From: Bacteroidia bacterium
GTDB taxonomy: Bacteria; Bacteroidota; Bacteroidia; UKL13-3
Length of the DNA stretch: 12,214 bases
NCBI GenBank assembly: GCA_022402405.1
Contig: JAKRSG010000220.1
Location: 1-12,214 of the forward strand
Reading direction: 5' to 3'
Shown here: in pieces, positions 1-6,767 of the stretch
Layout of the letters: each line of letters starts with the position of its first letter
How positions within the stretch are numbered: the first letter of the stretch is position 1
Program-made: the position numbers and the translations under genes
The notes under the pieces: model-generated
Databases searched by the model: none
Told to the model about the DNA's origin: nothing
Seen by the model: the letters and a program-made list of their open reading frames with translations, nothing else

Positions 1-162
1 ACTGTTAAAAAATTAGACCCTTCAAAAACGTATATCGTTTATTGCAGAAGTGGAGCTAGAAGCTCGCGCGCCGCAGAAATAATGCAAGCTAACGGATTTA
101 AAAAAGTATATAACCTTAGCGGTGGCATTATGGGCTGGAATGGTGAAATTATTAAACCCTAA
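1..162 (+). CDS. Rhodanese-like domain protein, C-terminal end (5' truncated)
   Basis: The window opens inside this gene; 53 codons remain before TAA. The remnant contains the rhodanese active-site loop CRSGARS (Cys at remnant residue 15), the expected helix after it (AAEIMQANGF) and the closing 'V-NL-GG-MGW' segment typical of the end of a rhodanese domain. Rhodanese domains carry a persulfide on the loop cysteine and move sulfur between small molecules or proteins. Nothing follows the domain, so this is either a single-domain rhodanese or the last domain of a longer protein; the missing 5' part decides. The next gene, a putative sulfur-anion transporter, begins 6 bases later on the same strand, which suggests one transcript and a shared role in sulfur handling (inference). 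Confidence 0.9.
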   Translation, partial: TVKKLDPSKTYIVYCRSGARSSRAAEIMQANGFKKVYNLSGGIMGWNGEIIKP

Positions 163-168
163 CAAACC

Positions 169-1140
169 TTGATACAAAAAGAATATAAAGGATTTCTGCT
201 TTCTTGGGCCATTGGATTGGCCGCTTATTTTTTATCTCATTATACTCCTCATTGGCTCAATGGAATTCTGTTAGCTCTTATGCTAGGAATGCTTATTGGT
301 AATTTCGTTAAAATCCCTCAAGATTTTCAATCGGGCATTTCGTTTACTAGCAGCAAACTATTAGAGCTCTCCATCTTGTTTATAGCCTTTGGCATAAACT
401 ATGCGCATGTGGCAGCATTAGGTACGCTTAGCTTCACCGCAATTGCAATTATTGTATTGCTCATGCTAATCATCACTTTTTACCTCGCAAACAAAGTTAA
501 TTGTCCGGGTAGTACCGGCTGGCTAGTTGGTTTTGGAACCGCCATTTGCGGCTCCTCTGCCATCGCTGCTTTGGCGCCAAGCGTTAGCAAAAAAAGCGAT
601 GATGTGGCCATTGCTATGGCAGTAGTAAATTTATTTGGCAGTATAGGCATGTTAGTTCTCCCTTTCATTTTATCCGGCCTGAACCTAAACACGCAGGAAT
701 TAGGGCTACTGATAGGCGGAGGCTTGCATTCGGTAGGTAATGTTGCAGGCGCAGGTTATAGCATGAGCAAAGAAATAGGTGATACTGCCATCACCGTAAA
801 ATTAGCAAGAGTGGCACTGCTCTCTCCTGCTCTTATCTTCTTTAATTATTTGGTCAATAAAAATGAAATGTCGGGCTGGAAATCTTATTTTAAACTGCCT
901 TGGTATCTTTGGGGCTTTATTATCATAAGTATCATTAGCTCTTATATTACTTTACCAGCAGCTTTTCTTTCTTTTATCGACTTCCTAGGTAAGATTGTAT
1001 TAATAATCGCCATGGCAGCTATCGGACTAAAAGTTAGTTTTAAGCAGATGTTTCAATCAGGCCAGAAAGGACTCAGTTTTGGGTTACTTATTTTTGTGAT
1101 ACAATTAACCTTACTTAGTTTAGTAGTATTAATAATGTAA
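169..1140 (+). CDS. UPF0324 / YeiH-family putative sulfate exporter, TTG start
   Basis: 323-residue integral inner-membrane protein with about ten hydrophobic segments from residue 9 to the C-terminus. Family hallmarks seen: GFGTAICGSSAIAALAP (121-137), a glycine-rich re-entrant-like segment GGGLHSVGNVAGAG (183-196), and AMAAIGLKVSF near 281-291. The family is annotated as putative sulfate (or related sulfur-anion) exporters; the substrate is not established. The TTG at 169 is chosen because the TAA of the rhodanese gene lies in the same frame only two codons upstream, so no earlier start exists, and the next ATG codons (around residue 38) would delete the first membrane segments. No Shine-Dalgarno is visible, as usual in Bacteroidota. 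It probably shares a transcript with the rhodanese gene and ends at a strong hairpin terminator. Confidence 0.87.
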   Translation: MIQKEYKGFLLSWAIGLAAYFLSHYTPHWLNGILLALMLGMLIGNFVKIPQDFQSGISFTSSKLLELSILFIAFGINYAHVAALGTLSFTAIAIIVLLMLIITFYLANKVNCPGSTGWLVGFGTAICGSSAIAALAPSVSKKSDDVAIAMAVVNLFGSIGMLVLPFILSGLNLNTQELGLLIGGGLHSVGNVAGAGYSMSKEIGDTAITVKLARVALLSPALIFFNYLVNKNEMSGWKSYFKLPWYLWGFIIISIISSYITLPAAFLSFIDFLGKIVLIIAMAAIGLKVSFKQMFQSGQKGLSFGLLIFVIQLTLLSLVVLIM

Positions 1141-1182
1141 AAAAAATGTCCGCTACCAAGAATGATAGCGGACATTTTTTTT
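1139..1182. terminator. Bidirectional intrinsic terminator
   Basis: A perfect 17-bp inverted repeat (1139-1155 with 1166-1182) with a 10-base loop. The core TGTCCGCTA / TAGCGGACA is flanked by eight A on the left and eight T on the right, so either strand gives a GC-containing stem followed by a U tract. It overlaps the stop codon of the UPF0324 gene and lies 14 bases past the end of ftsH on the other strand, so it can end both convergent transcripts. Confidence 0.93.
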
Positions 1183-1196
1183 ATTTCTGAATACTC

Positions 1197-3242
1197 TTAC
1201 AATGTATTCTCTGTGCTTGTTTCTGAGGGTGGAGTATCAAGCGTAGCTTCTACCACTACTGCTTCTTGAATAGGCTCCGGTTCTTCAACCTTATCATGCG
1301 GACGAGGTCCTAAAATCTCTACTAAATCTGATTGGAATAAGATTTCGCGTTTTAAGAGAATTTGTGAAAGCTCTTCTAACTTATCACGCTTTTCTGTTAA
1401 TAGCACCTTAGTTTTTTGATAACATTCATCAATAATAGCACGAACTTCATGGTCTATCATCTCGGCTGTATTCTCGCTGTATGGCTTAGTAAAACCGTAT
1501 TCTTGGTTGCTATCGTTAAAACTTACGTTACCAATTTTTGCGTTCATACCGTAAATAGTAACCATGCCATAAGCCATTTTGGTGATACGCTCTAAATCGT
1601 TTTGCGCGCCTGTGCTTATTCTACCAAAAATAATGTCTTCTGCCACTCTACCACCTAATGTCATACACATCATATTTTTCATTTGATCTGTTGTATATAA
1701 ATATTGGTCTTTTGGCAAATACTGCGCGTAACCTAAGGCAGCTACACCTCTTGGTACAATACTTACTTTAACTAGTGGGTCTACTCCTTCTAAGAACCAA
1801 CCTGCAATAGCATGACCACTTTCGTGGTAAGCAATGATTCGTTTTTCGTCTGGAGAAATGATTTTATTTTTCTTTTCTAAACCTCCAATTATCCTATCTA
1901 CGGCATCTTGGAAATCTTGCATATCTACCTCAGTTTTGTTGTTACGAGCAGCAATTAAAGCCGCTTCGTTACAAACGTTGGCAATATCGGCACCGGCAAA
2001 TCCAGCAGTTTGAATAGATAATTTTTTAGGATCAACCCCAGCCGCCGTTTTAATTGGCTTTAAGTGCACTTTAAATATCTCTTCTCTTCCGTTTAAATCC
2101 GGACGATCGATAGATATTTGTCTATCAAATCTTCCTGGACGTAATAAGGCAGTATCTAGGATATCCGGACGATTAGTAGCCGCTAAAATAATTACGCCTA
2201 AATCGGTGGCAAAACCATCCATTTCAGTTAATAATTGGTTCAGCGTATTTTCTCTTTCATCGTTTCCGCCCTGAACCAAGTTTTTACCACGAGCTCTACC
2301 AACTGCATCAATCTCGTCGATAAAAATTATACATGGTGCTTTTTCTTTTGCTTGCTTAAATAAATCGCGAACACGGCTAGCACCAACACCTACGAACATT
2401 TCTACGAAATCGGAACCCGATAATGAGAAGAAAGGCACGCCTGCTTCTCCGGCAACGGCTTTCGCTAATAAGGTTTTACCCGTTCCCGGAGGGCCAACTA
2501 ACAAGGCTCCTTTCGGAATTTTTCCTCCAAGTGTGGTGTATTTCTTGGGGTTTTTCAAGAAATCTACAATTTCCATCACCTCTACTTTAGCTTCATCTAA
2601 GCCAGCAACGTCTTTAAATGTGGTATTAACATGTTGGTCTTTGTCGAACAACTGAGCTCTGCTTTTGCCAATGTTGAATATTTGTCCGCCACCAGCCGGA
2701 CCACCACCGCCCATTCTGCGCATTACAAACATCCAAAGTCCGATAAGCAAAGCAAATGGTAATAACCAGCCAATAATATCGGCTAAATAATTATGTTGCG
2801 TAGCTGTTTCTGCAATTAAACGCTCGTCGGCAGGAAAGCCTTCTTGGCGCTTGGTTAAATCGGTTTCAAAACTACCTACATCACTAATTTCAAAGAAATA
2901 ATGCGGACCAGCATCTGTGGCGGCAAACAAGCCACTACGCGATTTTAGATCGCTGTATTTAGCATTTTTTAAAGCATCTTTTTTGATAAAAATATCTACA
3001 CGCTCTTTGTTTACAATCACAATTTTCTCAATATCATGAGAAGGAAGCATTTCGGTAAAGAACTTCGTTTTAGTAGTCTTCAAAGAAACATCATGTGGAG
3101 CCAATTGCATGGCTATAAATACCACCACGATGATACCATAAATCCAATAAAAATTAAATTTAGGCATGCCAGTAGGCGGTTTCGGCTTTTTATTAAAAGG
3201 GTCTTTGGGAGGCGTTGGGTTGTTTGATTTATTTTCTGCCAT
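1197..3242 (-). CDS. ftsH: ATP-dependent zinc metalloprotease FtsH
   Basis: 681-residue membrane-anchored AAA+ protease that extracts and degrades damaged or regulated membrane and cytosolic proteins as a hexamer. Order seen: Pro/Lys-rich N-terminus, membrane helix at about 32-48, periplasmic domain, second membrane helix at about 153-174, Gly-rich linker (177-186), AAA+ module with Walker A GPPGTGKT (250-257), pore loop MFVG (282-285), Walker B IIFIDEID (305-312) and second region of homology with arginine fingers near R368 and R371, then the M41 peptidase domain with HESGH (473-477) and a third zinc ligand at D549. All key residues are intact. The acidic tail (about 651-681) is low complexity, as often in this phylum. 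The ATG at 3242 is the natural start. The small gene 63 bases upstream is on the same strand and may be cotranscribed. Confidence 0.98.
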   Translation of the reverse strand: MAENKSNNPTPPKDPFNKKPKPPTGMPKFNFYWIYGIIVVVFIAMQLAPHDVSLKTTKTKFFTEMLPSHDIEKIVIVNKERVDIFIKKDALKNAKYSDLKSRSGLFAATDAGPHYFFEISDVGSFETDLTKRQEGFPADERLIAETATQHNYLADIIGWLLPFALLIGLWMFVMRRMGGGGPAGGGQIFNIGKSRAQLFDKDQHVNTTFKDVAGLDEAKVEVMEIVDFLKNPKKYTTLGGKIPKGALLVGPPGTGKTLLAKAVAGEAGVPFFSLSGSDFVEMFVGVGASRVRDLFKQAKEKAPCIIFIDEIDAVGRARGKNLVQGGNDERENTLNQLLTEMDGFATDLGVIILAATNRPDILDTALLRPGRFDRQISIDRPDLNGREEIFKVHLKPIKTAAGVDPKKLSIQTAGFAGADIANVCNEAALIAARNNKTEVDMQDFQDAVDRIIGGLEKKNKIISPDEKRIIAYHESGHAIAGWFLEGVDPLVKVSIVPRGVAALGYAQYLPKDQYLYTTDQMKNMMCMTLGGRVAEDIIFGRISTGAQNDLERITKMAYGMVTIYGMNAKIGNVSFNDSNQEYGFTKPYSENTAEMIDHEVRAIIDECYQKTKVLLTEKRDKLEELSQILLKREILFQSDLVEILGPRPHDKVEEPEPIQEAVVVEATLDTPPSETSTENTL

Positions 3243-3305
3243 GTTCTATTTTGTTGTAGCTATTAAAGCTGCTAATTTTAAAATTCTTTTTCTATTTATT
3301 CTATT

Positions 3306-3809
3306 TTATTCGGGCTGAACCAAAAATTTTAGTTGAGGAGCCATCCAAAAATCAGACAATTTTACAAAACTTTTGCTCAAAAAATCGCCGACATTCGTGC
3401 AAGTTGGATTCCAAACTAACGAATCTTCATTTAATTTACCCGCATCTAAGGACTCTTGAAGACTTTGTTTGGTGTATTTATGCAACTGCTCCCCTTCTTT
3501 AATCAGTATTAACATTCTATCAAAGAAATTGATTTGAAGTTTTTCGCCCAACTCTTTCATCAGCTTAACCGACTTATCAATCCCGCAGCCACTAATGGTA
3601 TGAACCGATTCGTTTAAGGCGATTACAATAATCTGATTATGAAAAATGAAGGTTTGAGCATCCATGGGCATTTCGTGGGCCGTCCAACTTTTTACAAAGG
3701 CTTGCAACTGCTCATGTGCAAATTCTACTTCTGTGTTTTCTAAAGTCCGATCGGCTGCATAAACCCATACCTTGGATAAGGCAGGAAATTGTGATAAACT
3801 ATGTGTCAT
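3306..3809 (-). CDS. Bacteroidota-specific conserved protein, function unknown (database label 'ABC transporter ATPase' not supported)
   Basis: 167-residue soluble protein when started at the ATG at 3807-3809. An ATG at 3864-3866 would add 19 residues very rich in Trp/Phe/Tyr and unlike the rest, so the shorter form is preferred. Features seen: 'LSKVWVYAADR' near the N-terminus, 'SWTAHEMPMDAQ', then 'SGCGIDKSV', and a hydrophobic beta-strand pattern. From memory this resembles a short Bacteroidota family of about 155-165 residues that databases often call 'ABC transporter ATPase'. There is no Walker A, Walker B or ABC signature, so that name is not supported here. It lies 63 bases upstream of ftsH on the same strand, probably in one operon, and is divergent from the flavoprotein gene at 3997. 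Its function cannot be told from the sequence. Confidence 0.8.
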   Translation of the reverse strand: MTHSLSQFPALSKVWVYAADRTLENTEVEFAHEQLQAFVKSWTAHEMPMDAQTFIFHNQIIVIALNESVHTISGCGIDKSVKLMKELGEKLQINFFDRMLILIKEGEQLHKYTKQSLQESLDAGKLNEDSLVWNPTCTNVGDFLSKSFVKLSDFWMAPQLKFLVQPE

Positions 3810-3945
3810 AAATTTGTGGTAACGAAAATACCAAAAATTAAGCCATTGCCAGTTTGTCAGAATCATTTTTTATAAAAAAACTTCTGCCCTAGGTTCTATT
3901 TGTCAAAAAAAAGGATTGGTTCAGCCAATAATTTCTAAAAAAACT

Positions 3946-3953
3946 TATTTTTG
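3946..3953 (+). promoter_or_regulatory. Candidate -7 promoter box for the flavoprotein gene
   Basis: TATTTTTG fits the Bacteroidota -7 consensus TAnnTTTG and lies 43 bases before the ATG at 3997 in the divergent gap. No convincing -33 TTG box is found at the usual 17-23 base distance, so this is a weak call. Confidence 0.35.
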
Positions 3954-3996
3954 ACCACTTAAGGCTGACCCAAAAATGCCTTGTTAAAATATATTC

Positions 3997-5259
3997 ATGA
4001 GCGATTCACAACCTTCTATAGTAATTGTAGGAGCTGGTCCGGCCGGCTGCGCAACTTCCTTGTTTTTGAGCAAATTAAAAATTCATCATACCATAATAGA
4101 CAAGGCAGTTTTTCCACGTGATAAAGTTTGTGGAGATGCCTTGAGCGGAAAAGTAGTATATGTATTAAAACAGTTAGATGAGGAAATTTTAACATCATTT
4201 GGCAATAAACCCAATGAGTTTCTGCCAAGTTGGGGTGTAAAGTTTGTGGCGCCAAATGGCAATGGCATAGATATTCCGTTTAAGCAAAACAAAACTGCCG
4301 ATATGCGTCCGCCAGGATTTATTAGCAGAAGAATGGATTTCGACAATGCCTTGTTTGAACTGTTAAACAAAGAATATGCAACGGTATTGCAGGGCACAGC
4401 TTTAAAGGAGGTAAATCAGCATGCCCGTGGAATTAATTTAGTATGTGAGCAAGATACTCCTGCCGGAAAAAAGCCACTACATTTCGAGAATGTAAAAATG
4501 GTGGTAGGTGCCGAGGGCGATCGTTCTATCATTGGCAAAAAACTGGCAGGCATACAAAAAGATAACATGCATTATTGTGCTGGCATCAGAGCGTATTACA
4601 AAGGAGTAAAAGACCTACATCCCGAAAATTACATAGAGCTTCACTTTTTAGAAGAAATGCTTCCTGGTTATTTTTGGATATTCCCTATGGCAAATGGAAT
4701 GGCCAACGTAGGCGCCGGCATGTTAAGTGATACTGCCAGCAAGAAGAAAATTAACCTACGCGAAGACATGCTTCGTGCTATTAAAAATAATCCTACCATA
4801 AAAGATCGTTTTGCAGGTGCCGAGCTAGAAGGCAAAATTGAAGGTTGGGGATTACCATTAGGTTCAAAACAAAGACCATTGAGCGGTAACAACTTTCTGC
4901 TAACCGGTGATGCCGGCAGTTTAATAGACCCATTTACAGGTGAGGGTATTGGAAATGCCTTATACAGCGGTATGTTAGCGGCATCGCACATTGCAGAGTG
5001 CGTAAAACAAAATGAGTTCTCGGGCAAGTTTAATTTGGCTTACGATAAAGCCTTCTATGATAGACAGTGGGATGAGTTAAAGTTGAGTCACACCATGCAA
5101 AAACTCTGCAAATACCCTTGGTTATTTAACCTTGTAGTAAACAAAGCCAACAAAAATAAAACCCTCAGAGAAACCATCAGCTGCATGTTCGAAGACCTAG
5201 ACATGCGCGCCAAATTGCGTAATCCTTTATTCTACTTCAAACTTCTCTTTAATGACTAG
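3997..5259 (+). CDS. Geranylgeranyl reductase family FAD-dependent oxidoreductase
   Basis: 420-residue flavoprotein. Seen: N-terminal Rossmann dinucleotide-binding motif GAGPAG (12-17) in 'IVIVGAGPAGCAT', the conserved 'FPRDKVCGDALSGK' segment (39-52), the substrate-site signature PGYFWIFP (223-230), and the second FAD motif GDAGSLIDPFTGEGIGNAL (304-322). These together are typical of the geranylgeranyl reductase / digeranylgeranylglycerophospholipid reductase family, which reduces isoprenoid double bonds or carries out related FAD chemistry. Bacterial members often act on lipids, quinone side chains or pigments; the substrate here is unknown and no isoprenoid gene is adjacent. The length is normal. 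The ATG at 3997 gives an N-terminus that starts just before the first beta strand. The gene stands alone on its strand between a divergent and a convergent neighbour. Confidence 0.9.
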   Translation: MSDSQPSIVIVGAGPAGCATSLFLSKLKIHHTIIDKAVFPRDKVCGDALSGKVVYVLKQLDEEILTSFGNKPNEFLPSWGVKFVAPNGNGIDIPFKQNKTADMRPPGFISRRMDFDNALFELLNKEYATVLQGTALKEVNQHARGINLVCEQDTPAGKKPLHFENVKMVVGAEGDRSIIGKKLAGIQKDNMHYCAGIRAYYKGVKDLHPENYIELHFLEEMLPGYFWIFPMANGMANVGAGMLSDTASKKKINLREDMLRAIKNNPTIKDRFAGAELEGKIEGWGLPLGSKQRPLSGNNFLLTGDAGSLIDPFTGEGIGNALYSGMLAASHIAECVKQNEFSGKFNLAYDKAFYDRQWDELKLSHTMQKLCKYPWLFNLVVNKANKNKTLRETISCMFEDLDMRAKLRNPLFYFKLLFND

Positions 5260-5271
5260 GAAAGGGAAGAA

Positions 5272-5336
5272 AATTACGAATTATGGATTACGAATTACGG
5301 TTGTTAATCTTCATTCGTAATCCGTAATCAGTAATT
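5272..5336. repeat. Imperfect inverted repeat between convergent genes, possible bidirectional terminator
   Basis: Two 24-base arms (5272-5295 and 5313-5336) pair with three mismatches around a 17-base loop. The arms are built from repeated units of the type ATTACGAATTA / GGATTACGAAT. It fills the gap between the stop of the flavoprotein gene (5259) and the stop of the minus-strand lipoprotein gene (5341). There is no U tract, so it may be an unusual terminator, a transcript-stabilising hairpin, or a copy of a dispersed palindromic repeat. Confidence 0.65.
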
Positions 5337-5340
5337 AAAC

Positions 5341-6027
5341 TTACTGTCTTCCGCCTTGAATTAAGCGCATGTAGTTTTGTTGTGCGGCGATGAAATCTGG
5401 GAATTCTTTTAAGGCTAATTCGAAGTTCTTTTTAGCACCCATTAAATCTTTGTTTTGCGCCGACATATAAGCTTTAACATTATAAACAGCAGCGCGTAAA
5501 GGCACTAATTGTTTTTCGGTTTCAGACAACATAAAATCTACGCTATCTGTGCTATTAACCATTTTCTCTTCCAGTAATTTTACAGAAGCCGCTGCCGCTT
5601 TATTTTCGCCAGCTGCCACTTGTATAGTAGCCACTTGATATAAGTAAGTAATTTTACCCGTGCTAGCATACAGTTTATTATAAAAATCTAATAACTCTAA
5701 GCCTTTACCAGCTTCTTGAAGGCACAATGCTTTAAGCTGCAAAAACTTTTCTTCATTTGGTCGACGAGCTAATACCTTATCGGTATAAATTTCTGTAGCC
5801 GCATAATTTCTAACAGAAGCATACAATTCTGGCAAGGTATCAAGGTAAGGCTGACGGGTGCTATCCGCTTGCAAAATGGCCTGAGCCGCCACAATAGCCG
5901 TTGGATAATCTTTAACCTCCATGCTATGTAAATAAAGCTTTTCATAATCTACCTGCGGTGCATGGTTAGAATTATTACAAGCAAACAAAAAAACTACGGC
6001 TAAGCCAACAAAAAGTCTTTGAATCAT
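5341..6027 (-). CDS. TPR-type lipoprotein of unknown function
   Basis: 228-residue protein with a lipoprotein signal peptide: a short charged start, hydrophobic core (about residues 5-15) and lipobox LFAC with the lipidated Cys at position 17 followed by Asn. The mature part is helical with tetratricopeptide-like pairs, for example around 30-55, 64-95 and 185-220 ('AKKNFELALKEFPDFIAAQQNY'). Such repeats usually mediate protein contacts, here at the cell envelope. There are no catalytic motifs, and nothing in the neighbourhood points to a partner. The ATG at 6027 fits the signal peptide exactly. Confidence 0.85.
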   Translation of the reverse strand: MIQRLFVGLAVVFLFACNNSNHAPQVDYEKLYLHSMEVKDYPTAIVAAQAILQADSTRQPYLDTLPELYASVRNYAATEIYTDKVLARRPNEEKFLQLKALCLQEAGKGLELLDFYNKLYASTGKITYLYQVATIQVAAGENKAAAASVKLLEEKMVNSTDSVDFMLSETEKQLVPLRAAVYNVKAYMSAQNKDLMGAKKNFELALKEFPDFIAAQQNYMRLIQGGRQ

Positions 6028-6090
6028 AATTGGATAAATAAATGTGGTGCAAAATAAAGGTTTAAAGTTAAATTCTAAATTCAGGAGCTT

Positions 6091-6138
6091 ATTTTTTGGT
6101 TAGTTGGGAGGTTTGGGGGTTTGTTGGTTTGCTTTGGG
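6091..6138 (+). repeat. T/G-only low-complexity tract
   Basis: A 48-base stretch that on the plus strand contains one C (6132) and two A, and is otherwise T and G, with repeated TTGG/TTTG units, GGG at 6105-6107, GGGGG at 6115-6119 and GGG at 6136-6138. It lies between the lipoprotein gene (minus strand) and the HTH regulator. A two-layer G-quadruplex is conceivable, but its function is not known. Confidence 0.55.
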
Positions 6139-6148
6139 CTGAACCGAA

Positions 6149-6185
6149 ATGTAAGGTCATGCAGAGTATCAGCGAAGAATCTCAA
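6149..6185 (+). repeat. Possible fragment of a dispersed intergenic repeat
   Basis: The segment around GGTCATGCAGAGTATCAGCG (6154-6173), continuing into GAAGAATCTCAATA, resembles the 'GTCATGC-GAG...GCGAAG-ATCTC' type of intergenic repeat seen in many bacterial genomes. Only one copy is in the window, so this rests on recognition alone. Confidence 0.3.
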
Positions 6186-6220
6186 TATTTATCCCGGACA
6201 CCTTTAAATTTAATATTATT

Positions 6221-6254
6221 TTGTTTTTAAATTATCAGAATAACTTTATATTTG
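6221..6254 (+). promoter_or_regulatory. Bacteroidota-type promoter of the HTH-Fic operon
   Basis: TATATTTG at 6247-6254 is a full match to the -7 box TAnnTTTG. TTG at 6221-6223 lies 23 bases upstream of it, within the range accepted for a -33 box. The ATG of the regulator is at 6262, so the transcript would have almost no leader. Confidence 0.6.
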
Positions 6255-6285
6255 ACACAATATGTCAACAATATTTTTGTCAACA
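6252..6285 (+). promoter_or_regulatory. Candidate auto-operator of the HTH regulator
   Basis: A perfect inverted repeat TTGACA-N5-TGTCAA (6252-6257 and 6263-6268) covers the end of the -7 box and the start codon. The right half is part of TGTCAACA (6263-6270), which recurs exactly at 6278-6285, 15 bases further. A DNA-binding dimer here would block RNA polymerase, the usual layout for an autorepressed XRE regulator. The second copy lies in coding sequence and could be partly due to the repeated Ser-Thr codons. Confidence 0.45.
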
Positions 6286-6588
6286 GAAACCACAGGAGAG
6301 AAATTAAGGAGTATTAGAGAAGAAAAAGAGCTTCCGTTGCGTAAAGTTGCTTCCTTACTTGATATTGATGTTGCTATATTGAGCAAAATGGAACGTGGTG
6401 AAAGGAGAATTACAAAAGAAGTAGTTTTGAAACTTGCCGACATATACAACTATAACGCAGACGACCTGTTAGTTTTATTCCTAAGCGACAAGATTTTATA
6501 TGAAATTCAAGACGAAGACTTAGGGATTGAAGCTCTGAAAGTAGCAGAAAAGAGAGCCAAATATATTAAAGCTAATAAAAAGAAATGA
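6262..6588 (+). CDS. XRE-family helix-turn-helix transcriptional regulator
   Basis: 108-residue protein with one XRE/Cro-C1 DNA-binding domain at about 11-70 ('GEKLRSIREEKELPLRKVASLLDI', recognition helix region 'DVAILSKMERGERR'), then a helical tail rich in Lys. Small regulators of this shape control restriction-modification and other accessory operons in Bacteroidota; no methyltransferase is present here, and the controlled genes are most likely its own operon. The start at 6262 is supported by the promoter box 7 bases upstream. Its stop overlaps the next start by ATGA (6585-6588), pointing to coupled translation with the 57-residue gene. Confidence 0.9.
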   Translation: MSTIFLSTETTGEKLRSIREEKELPLRKVASLLDIDVAILSKMERGERRITKEVVLKLADIYNYNADDLLVLFLSDKILYEIQDEDLGIEALKVAEKRAKYIKANKKK

Positions 6589-6758
6589 CTATAAAAGAAC
6601 TAAAAAAGAGATGGGAAGAATTTGGCGGTATTCCGACAAATTCAGATGTTGAAATTGAAGTTAATTTCTATTATTGGGAAAAAGGTACTTATCGTTTTGA
6701 TATTTGGAATTGGTTTGATGAAAAATTTCCAAATGGAATCGCTGAATATGTAATTTAA
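6585..6758 (+). CDS. Small conserved-looking protein of 57 residues, unknown function
   Basis: An acidic, Trp-rich protein of 57 residues: N-terminal 'MTIKELKKRWEEFGGIP', central 'EVNFYYWEKGTYRFDIWNWF' and C-terminal 'DEKFPNGIAEYVI'. The core 'GT-R--IW-WFD--F--G-A' resembles, from memory, a family of small proteins of unknown function common on plasmids and other mobile DNA ('GTxRExIWHWFDxxxxxGVA'). Its ATG overlaps the regulator's TGA and its stop is 9 bases before the Fic gene, so it sits inside one operon. It might be a partner or modulator of the Fic protein, but nothing in the sequence proves this. Confidence 0.75.
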   Translation: MTIKELKKRWEEFGGIPTNSDVEIEVNFYYWEKGTYRFDIWNWFDEKFPNGIAEYVI

Positions 6759-6767
6759 ATTTAGTTT

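Noticed and set aside
480..692. Minus-strand frame with an apparent signal peptide inside the transporter gene
   Set aside because: It lies wholly within a well-supported membrane protein gene on the other strand; reverse reading of hydrophobic codons often looks like this.
3306..3866. Longer form of the gene upstream of ftsH starting at 3866
   Set aside because: The added 19 residues are an odd run of Trp, Phe and Tyr and do not fit the family N-terminus as I remember it.
6252..6257. TTGACA as a sigma70-type -35 box
   Set aside because: It overlaps a full Bacteroidota -7 box and is too close to the start codon; no matching TATAAT lies 17 bases downstream outside the coding region.
6262..6588. 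Reading the HTH protein as the controller of a restriction-modification system
   Set aside because: No methyltransferase or restriction endonuclease gene of a standard type follows; the partner genes are a small protein and Fic.
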